Shown here one piece after another: positions 37,527 to 42,839 of a DNA stretch of 42,839 nt (position 1 is its first letter; each line of letters begins with the position of its first letter). The notes under the pieces are model-generated. The model saw nothing but the letters and a program-made list of their open reading frames with translations, ran no database searches and had not been told where the DNA came from. Source of the DNA: Rubrivivax sp. (GTDB taxonomy: Bacteria; Pseudomonadota; Gammaproteobacteria; Burkholderiales; Burkholderiaceae_C). The position numbers and the translations under genes were made by a program. The stretch lies in NCBI GenBank assembly GCA_004210455.1, contig SEFA01000054.1, positions 1 to 42,839 on the forward strand, written 5' to 3'.

Positions 37527-38430
37527 TGCCCGACGGCGGCAGCGGCGACTCGAACCAGCGCTTGTAGATCGCGTGGATCTCGCCGCTGCGGTACAGACCG
37601 ATCAGCACGTCGTCGACCATCGTCTTGAACATGGGATCGTCGCGGTTGAGCCCGATCGCATAGGGCTCCACGGTCAGCGCGCGCTCCGAGATCACATAGT
37701 CATCCGCCGAGACCGCCGCGCCCTGCTGCGCCAGGAGCGCGCGGATGATGACGTCGTCCATCATGAACGCGTCGGCGCGTCCGCTGCGCAGCAGCTGGAA
37801 CGCGTCGGGATCGTCCAGCCCGGCGACGATGCGGATGTTCAATCCCTGCTGCTCGTTGACCTTGGCCAGGTGCTGGATGCTGGTCGTGCCGATGGTGCTC
37901 ACCACCGGCCGGCCGCGCAGGTCGAGCAGGCTCTGCACCCGCTCGCCGTGACGCGTCATCAGCTTGGTCTCGGCCACGAAGATGGTCACCGAAAACGTCT
38001 GGCTGCGCGCTCGCTCGGCGGTGTTCGTCGTGATGCCGCACTCCATGTCCAGCGTGCCGTTGCTGACCATCGGCATGCGGGTCGCGGAACCGACCGCGAC
38101 GCGGCGCACTTCCAGGTCGGGCAGCTTGAGCTTCACGCGCAGCGAGGCGATCACGCGCTCGCAGAGGTCGACCGAGTAACCCGTCGGCCGCAGCTGCGCA
38201 TCGAGGTAGCTGAACGGCGCCGACGCCGGCCGGTAGCCGATGACGACGACGCCGGTCTCGCGGATGCGCGTGAGCGTTGGGCCTTCGGGCGGCTGCGCGG
38301 GGCGAGAGGCGGAGGCCGATGACACGGCGAGCCTGGGCTTGGCGGTTGCGGCGTGCGCCAACGACGCGCCGGTTGTCGATGCCAGCGCCAGGAGCCACGC
38401 GGTCACGATGCCGACGATCCGCGTCTTCAT
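37441..38430 (-). CDS. Polar amino acid-type ABC transporter substrate-binding protein (orphan)
   Basis: A 329-residue periplasmic binding protein of the SBP_bac_3 class, most like glutamate/aspartate binders. Signal peptide MKTRIVGIVTAWLLALAST..., then a linker. GVVVIGYRPASAPFSYLDAQ, GYSVDLCERV, MVSNGTLDMECGITTNTAERA and DDVIIRALLAQ are characteristic. Two cysteines (in DLCERV and MECGI) may form the usual disulfide. It begins 3 bases after rarA, with GTGAGG as ribosome-binding site, and overlaps the LysR 3' end. No permease or ATPase is adjacent. Confidence 0.9.
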   Translation of the reverse strand: MKTRIVGIVTAWLLALASTTGASLAHAATAKPRLAVSSASASRPAQPPEGPTLTRIRETGVVVIGYRPASAPFSYLDAQLRPTGYSVDLCERVIASLRVKLKLPDLEVRRVAVGSATRMPMVSNGTLDMECGITTNTAERARSQTFSVTIFVAETKLMTRHGERVQSLLDLRGRPVVSTIGTTSIQHLAKVNEQQGLNIRIVAGLDDPDAFQLLRSGRADAFMMDDVIIRALLAQQGAAVSADDYVISERALTVEPYAIGLNRDDPMFKTMVDDVLIGLYRSGEIHAIYKRWFESPLPPSGINLKLPMNAAFRRVVEQPTDSPDPERYR

Positions 38431-38433
38431 CGA

Positions 38434-39828
38434 TCAGGCCTCACCGTCGTCGCCGATGCCGGCACCGCCGCCGGCGTCATCCTGTCCGAGCGCCCCGGCA
38501 TCCAGCCGGCGCAATTCCTCGAGGCGTGCGCCAATCTTGATCTCCAGGCCGCGCGGCACGGGCTCGTAGAAACGCTGGTCCTCGAGGCCGTCCGGCAGGT
38601 ACTGTTCGCCGGCCACGTACGCGCCCGGGAAGTCATGCGCGTAGCGGTAGGCCTTGCCGTAGCCGAGCTCCTTCATGAGCCGCGTCGGCGCATTGCGCAG
38701 GTGCACCGGCACCGGTCGTGAGCTGTCCTGCTTGATCAGCGCGCGCACCTGGTTGTACGCGTTGTAGACCGCGTTCGACTTCGGCGCGATCGCCAGGTAG
38801 ACCACCGCCTGCGCCAGCGTGAGCTCGCCCTCCGGCGAACCGAGGCGCTCGTAGGTCTCGGCCGCATCCAGGCAGATGCGCAGCGCGCGAGGATCGGCGT
38901 TGCCGATGTCCTCGCTCGCCATGCGGATCAGCCGTCGCGTGATGTAGCGCGCGTCGACGCCGCCGTCGAGCATCCGCACCAGCCAGTACAGCGCGCCGTC
39001 CGGGTTGGAGCCGCGCACAGACTTGTGCAGCGCGGAGATGACGTCGTAGAACTGGTCGCCGCCCTTGTCGTAGCGCCGCAACTGCTCGCCGAGCGTGCGC
39101 TCCAGCAGCGCCTCGTCGATCTCCGTCGTTCCCGGCGGCGTCAGTTGCGCCACGGTCTCCAGCGTGTTCAGCAGACGCCGCGCGTCGCCGTCGGCATAAC
39201 CGATCAACCGCAGCGTGGCGGCCTCGCTCACCGGCGGCGCGGCGAGCACCTCGCGCCCGCGGGCCAGCAACTCGCGCATGTCCTGCTCGTCGAGCGACTT
39301 CAGCACATGCACGGTGGCCCGCGACAGCAGCGCCGAGTTCACCTCGAACGACGGATTCTCCGTCGTCGCCCCGATGAAACTGAACAGGCCCGACTCGACA
39401 TGCGGGAGGAAGGCGTCCTGCTGCGCCTTGTTGAAGCGGTGCACCTCGTCCACGAACACGATGGTGCGCCGGCCCTGTGCCGCCGCGACCTGCGCGCGAT
39501 CCACCGCTTCGCGGATGTCCTTGACGCCGCCCAGCACCGCGGAGATCGCGATGAACTGCGCGTCGAAATGCTGCGTCATCAAGCGCGCCAGCGTCGTCTT
39601 GCCGACGCCCGGCGGGCCCCACAGGATCATCGAGTGCGGCCGGCCGCTTTCGAGCGCCACGCGCAGCGGCATGCCCTCGCCCAGCAGATGCCGCTGACCG
39701 ACGACCTCGTCGAGCTTGCGCGGCCGCAGCCGCTCGGGCAGCGGTGCGTGCGCACTCGGCGTGGCCGCCTGAGACCGCGTGGTGGGAACGGGTTGGAATT
39801 CGTCCGGGAAGAGCGACGCGTTGCTCAT
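38434..39828 (-). CDS. rarA: Replication-associated recombination protein RarA (MgsA)
   Basis: RarA is an AAA+ ATPase acting at stalled replication forks. The 464-residue product has Walker A GPPGVGKTT, Walker B VFVDEVHRFNKAQQD, sensor GATTENPSFEVN, and the MgsA C-terminal part (YDVISALHKSVRGSNPDAAL-like, and MASEDIGNADPRAL). MSNASLFPDE is the start. It follows lolA by 41 bases, the common lolA-rarA order. A C-terminal Gly/Asp/Ala tail extends beyond the usual end. Confidence 0.96.
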   Translation of the reverse strand: MSNASLFPDEFQPVPTTRSQAATPSAHAPLPERLRPRKLDEVVGQRHLLGEGMPLRVALESGRPHSMILWGPPGVGKTTLARLMTQHFDAQFIAISAVLGGVKDIREAVDRAQVAAAQGRRTIVFVDEVHRFNKAQQDAFLPHVESGLFSFIGATTENPSFEVNSALLSRATVHVLKSLDEQDMRELLARGREVLAAPPVSEAATLRLIGYADGDARRLLNTLETVAQLTPPGTTEIDEALLERTLGEQLRRYDKGGDQFYDVISALHKSVRGSNPDGALYWLVRMLDGGVDARYITRRLIRMASEDIGNADPRALRICLDAAETYERLGSPEGELTLAQAVVYLAIAPKSNAVYNAYNQVRALIKQDSSRPVPVHLRNAPTRLMKELGYGKAYRYAHDFPGAYVAGEQYLPDGLEDQRFYEPVPRGLEIKIGARLEELRRLDAGALGQDDAGGGAGIGDDGEA

Positions 39829-39843
39829 CGATGCAGGCTCACC

Positions 39844-39864
39844 AGCGTTCAGCGTTCAGCGTTC
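39844..39864. repeat. Three tandem AGCGTTC heptamers between lolA and rarA
   Basis: AGCGTTC is repeated three times in a row, with a near copy (AAGCGTC) just after, in the 41-bp spacer. It may vary in copy number by slippage; it lies about 16 bases before the rarA ATG. Confidence 0.55.
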
Positions 39865-39869
39865 AAGCG

Positions 39870-40520
39870 TCAAGGCTGGCGGGCGATGTCGGTGCCCGGC
39901 GGCGGCGTGAAGCGGAAGCGGTCCGCCGACAGCTTGGCATTGGGCTCGATCGCGCTGAACTGCATCATCGATTGCTGGCCGAAGCCGTCCACGATCTCCA
40001 GCGCGCCCAGCTCGCGTCCCTTGAAGCCGAGCTTCAGGCTCTGCAGACCGCTGTCGTTGCGCTTGGGCGTGGCCTGCACCCAGTCCAGGCCGTTGGCCGC
40101 CGGCAACGCCTTCAGAGTGAAGTCCTTCGCCAGGTCGCCGCCCGCCAGCAGCGACACCGGTGTCGCGCCCAGCGCCTGGTCCATGTTGCGGACGCTGGCC
40201 TGCTGCAGGTCGGGATCGTAGATCCACACCTCCTTGCCGTCGGCCACGATCAGTTGCTCCGCCGGCTTGGCATAACTGAAGCGGAACTGGTTGGGACGCT
40301 GGAACTCGAAGGTGCCGGTCGTCGTCTTCTTGCGCTTGCCGTCGGGCGCGGTCACGGTCTGCGTGAAGCTCGCGCGGCCGCTCTTCACTTCGCTGACGAA
40401 CTGCTGCAGCGCGCTCACGCCGTCAGCGTGGGCCAGGGTCGTGAAGCAGACGGCGATCGCCGCAATGCCTCGGGTCAAGGGTCGGAACATGGAAGGAGCC
40501 TTCATCTGCGTCGCCATCAA
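39870..40520 (-). CDS. lolA: Outer-membrane lipoprotein carrier protein LolA
   Basis: LolA carries lipoproteins across the periplasm from LolCDE to LolB. The 216-residue product has a signal peptide ([19 protein letters not shown]), then [21 protein letters not shown], the typical mature N-terminus. [18 protein letters not shown] and [23 protein letters not shown] are strong family blocks. The first ATG at 40520 overlaps the ftsK stop (ATGA); a start at the later MFRPLT is possible and leaves the signal intact. The ftsK-lolA-rarA order is conserved in proteobacteria. Confidence 0.95.
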   Translation of the reverse strand: MMATQMKAPSMFRPLTRGIAAIAVCFTTLAHADGVSALQQFVSEVKSGRASFTQTVTAPDGKRKKTTTGTFEFQRPNQFRFSYAKPAEQLIVADGKEVWIYDPDLQQASVRNMDQALGATPVSLLAGGDLAKDFTLKALPAANGLDWVQATPKRNDSGLQSLKLGFKGRELGALEIVDGFGQQSMMQFSAIEPNAKLSADRFRFTPPPGTDIARQP

Positions 40521-42839
40521 TCGTCCCGCTTGGGCACGATGATGTCGCGGTTGCCGTTGGTGGCCATCGACGAGACCACACCGGATTTCTCCATCTGCTC
40601 CAGCAAACGGGCGGCCCGGTTGTAGCCGATGCGCAGATGTCTCTGCACCAGCGAGATCGACGCGCGCTTGTGCTGCAACACGATGGCCACGGCCTGGTCG
40701 TACATCGGATCGGATTCGCCGTCGCCGCCGGCCGTCAAGCCGGGCAATCCGTCGCCGCCGCCATCGCCGTCGAGCACGCCACCCTCCAGGATGCCTTCGA
40801 TGTAGTTGGGCTCACCCTGCTCCTTCAGGTATTCGACGACGCGGTGCACCTCGTCGTCGCTGACGAACGCGCCGTGCACGCGCACCGGCAGGCCGGTGCC
40901 CGAGGCCATGTAGAGCATGTCGCCCATGCCCAGCAGCGCCTCGGCGCCCATCTGGTCGAGGATGGTCCGCGAGTCGATCTTGCTCGACACCTGGAAGGAC
41001 AGCCGCGTCGGGATGTTGGCCTTGATCAGGCCGGTGATCACGTCGACCGACGGGCGCTGCGTGGCCAGGATGAGGTGGATGCCGGCCGCGCGCGCCTTCT
41101 GCGCCAGGCGGGCGATCAGCTCTTCGATCTTCTTGCCGACCACCATCATCAGGTCGGCCAGTTCGTCGATGACGACGACGATGTGCGGCAGACGCTCCAG
41201 CGGTTCCGGCTCTTCCGGCGTCAGGCTGAACGGATTGGGGATCTTCTCCTCGCGCTCGGCCGCGTCGGCGATCTTCTTGTTGAAGCCCGCGAGGTTGCGC
41301 ACGCCCATCTTCGACATGAGCTTGTAGCGGCGCTCCATCTCGTTGACGCACCAGTTCAACGCGTTGCTGGCCTGCTTCATGTCGGTCACGACCGGCGCCA
41401 GCAGATGCGGGATGCCCTCGTAGACGCTCATTTCCAGCATCTTCGGGTCGATCAGGATCAGGCGGACGTCGCGGGCCTCGGCCTTGTAGAGCACCGACAG
41501 GATCATCGCGTTGATGCCCACCGACTTGCCCGAACCGGTCGTGCCGGCCACCAGGCAGTGCGGCATCTTGGCCAGGTCGGCCACCACCGGCAGGCCCACG
41601 ATGTCCTTGCCCAGGCCCATGGTCAGCGGCGACGCGGCGTCGGCGTAGACCTGCGAGCCGAGGATCTCGGACAGCCGGATGGTCTGGCGGCGCGCGTTCG
41701 GCAGCTCCAGCGCCATGTAGTTCTTGCCCGGGATCGTCTCGACCACGCGGATGGAAGTCAGGCTCAGCGAGCGTGCCAGGTCCTTGGCCAGGCCCAGGAT
41801 CTGCGACCCCTTCACGCCGGTCGCCGGCTCGATCTCATAACGCGTGATCACCGGTCCCGGCGACGCCGCCACCACCCGCACATCGACGCCGAAGTCCTTC
41901 AACTTCTTCTCGATCATGCGGCTGGTCATCTCCAGCGATTCCGGCGTCACCGTCTCGACGCGCGGCGGCGGCGCGTCCAGCAGGTCGACCTGCGGCAGCT
42001 TGGCGTCGGTCGGATCGGTGAACAGCGTCTGCTGACGCTCCTTGATGACGCGTGTGGACTTCGGCACCTCCGCCACCGGCGGCTCGATGACGATGGGGAT
42101 GTGGTGCTCTTCCTCGACCAGGCGCTCGACCTCGACGACGGCTTCGCGCTCCCGCTTGGCCTCCTTGCCGACGCGCTTGTCCTCCGCGATCTCGCGGCGC
42201 GCGGTGCGTTTCTCGATCAGGGCTTCGATCCGGGTGCCGATCTGTTCGGCCAGGCGCAACCAGGAGAACTTCAGCGCGAGCGACACGCCAGCCACCAGCG
42301 CGGCGATCCACACGACGCCGGAACCGGCGAAGCCCAGCAGCTTCATGCTCAAGGGCCCCAGCCAATAGCCAAGCACGCCGCCGGCATGCCCGCCGGGCAG
42401 GTACTCGTCCCATCGCCACAGTCGCGTCCACTCGAGCGAGCAACTGGCGGCGATCAGGAGCACGGCGCCGGCCAAGGCAGGCAGGCGATCCTTGATCGTG
42501 GGCACGGGCGAACCGTCGGCGCGCAGCATGCCCGCCAGGCCGCTCAGCCACGCCCGCAACGAGATCAGCATCAGCCACCAGCACGAGTAGCCGAAGCCGA
42601 ACAGCATCAGGTCGGAGATCCAGGCGCCGAGCGCACCGACGCGGTTGTGCGCCGGGGCCGCGGTGCCGGCGGTGCTGAAGGCCGCGTCCGCGCGGTCATG
42701 GCTGATCATCGCGAGCAAGACCAGGCACCACACCAGCGCGCCGAGCAGCAGCCACAGCGGCGTGCGCAGCGGACTGGGGGGCGTCGGCGGGGCGACGGGC
42801 GGCGCCGCCTTCTTGGACTTGCGTGCCGGCGCGCTGGTG
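40517..42839 (-). CDS. ftsK: DNA translocase FtsK (partial, N-terminus outside window)
   Basis: FtsK pumps the chromosome terminus through the division septum and activates XerCD. More than 770 residues are visible and the frame is open to the right edge, so the true start is not seen. N-terminal membrane helices ([17 protein letters not shown] and later) are followed by a short linker and the motor: Walker [13 protein letters not shown], Walker [14 protein letters not shown]. The C-terminal gamma winged helix is [22 protein letters not shown]. The linker is short compared with E. coli FtsK. The stop overlaps the lolA start. Confidence 0.97.
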   Translation of the reverse strand, partial: TSAPARKSKKAAPPVAPPTPPSPLRTPLWLLLGALVWCLVLLAMISHDRADAAFSTAGTAAPAHNRVGALGAWISDLMLFGFGYSCWWLMLISLRAWLSGLAGMLRADGSPVPTIKDRLPALAGAVLLIAASCSLEWTRLWRWDEYLPGGHAGGVLGYWLGPLSMKLLGFAGSGVVWIAALVAGVSLALKFSWLRLAEQIGTRIEALIEKRTARREIAEDKRVGKEAKREREAVVEVERLVEEEHHIPIVIEPPVAEVPKSTRVIKERQQTLFTDPTDAKLPQVDLLDAPPPRVETVTPESLEMTSRMIEKKLKDFGVDVRVVAASPGPVITRYEIEPATGVKGSQILGLAKDLARSLSLTSIRVVETIPGKNYMALELPNARRQTIRLSEILGSQVYADAASPLTMGLGKDIVGLPVVADLAKMPHCLVAGTTGSGKSVGINAMILSVLYKAEARDVRLILIDPKMLEMSVYEGIPHLLAPVVTDMKQASNALNWCVNEMERRYKLMSKMGVRNLAGFNKKIADAAEREEKIPNPFSLTPEEPEPLERLPHIVVVIDELADLMMVVGKKIEELIARLAQKARAAGIHLILATQRPSVDVITGLIKANIPTRLSFQVSSKIDSRTILDQMGAEALLGMGDMLYMASGTGLPVRVHGAFVSDDEVHRVVEYLKEQGEPNYIEGILEGGVLDGDGGGDGLPGLTAGGDGESDPMYDQAVAIVLQHKRASISLVQRHLRIGYNRAARLLEQMEKSGVVSSMATNGNRDIIVPKRDD

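Overview
The window is a strongly GC-rich bacterial chromosome segment with dense, mostly core gene content. Gene content and order point to a betaproteobacterium of the order Burkholderiales, possibly the Rubrivivax/Roseateles/Leptothrix group. The evidence is the run rpsO-pnp-qor-tpiA-secG-tRNA-Leu-nuoABCDEF, the iscRSUA-hscBA-fdx cluster, a stand-alone rsxB next to nth, zapA followed by 6S RNA, and an intracellular PHB depolymerase. The genus is inference; no 16S gene is present. I see no prophage, insertion sequence, CRISPR array or clear defence island.

Layout. (1) 1-9585, minus strand: rpsO, pnp, a zinc-free quinone oxidoreductase, tpiA, secG, tRNA-Leu(GAG), then nuoA-B-C-D-E-F, with nuoF cut by the window edge. 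Both the rpsO-pnp spacer and the nuoA upstream and nuoA-nuoB spacers are unusually structured. (2) 9840-18372, minus strand: a low-molecular-weight tyrosine phosphatase, then iscR, iscS, iscU, iscA, hscB, hscA, fdx, tsaD and a LivK-type periplasmic binding protein whose start overlaps the tsaD stop. A strong intrinsic-terminator-like hairpin sits directly before hscB. (3) 18438-21515, plus strand: a 54-residue ORF, a sulfonate-type binding protein with a Tat-like signal, and a 560-residue protein of four rhodanese-like domains with a single cysteine. (4) 21518-28857: uvrB (minus), then on the plus strand an aromatic/aspartate aminotransferase, intracellular PHB depolymerase, rsxB (GTGA overlap with phaZ), nth, a coiled-coil ZapB-like protein, zapA and 6S RNA with its own promoter and terminator. 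(5) 28958-34881: EVE-domain protein, a PAS-GGDEF protein with a degenerate active site (minus), rpsU, yqeY, a DUF442 phosphatase/sulfurtransferase-like protein, a 106-bp nested inverted-repeat element, two TRAP permease genes without a binding protein, and an uncharacterised 106-residue protein whose stop overlaps that of the TRAP gene. (6) 34953-42839: an exported protein with a GGAHP motif, a guanidinium-type SMR exporter divergent from a LysR regulator, and the minus-strand group ftsK-lolA-rarA-polar amino acid binding protein, with ftsK cut by the window edge.

How it fits together: the isc cluster supplies Fe-S clusters to several proteins encoded here (NuoB, NuoE, NuoF, RsxB, Nth and IscR itself). 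Pnp, RpsO, RpsU, 6S RNA and TsaD belong to RNA and translation functions. PhaZ and the Nuo complex belong to carbon and energy metabolism. Three periplasmic binding proteins without their permeases and one TRAP permease pair without its binding protein are all present. The most interesting non-textbook items are the pre-hscB terminator, the single-cysteine four-domain rhodanese with its orphan sulfonate binder, the nested inverted repeat at 32174-32279 and the structured pnp leader.
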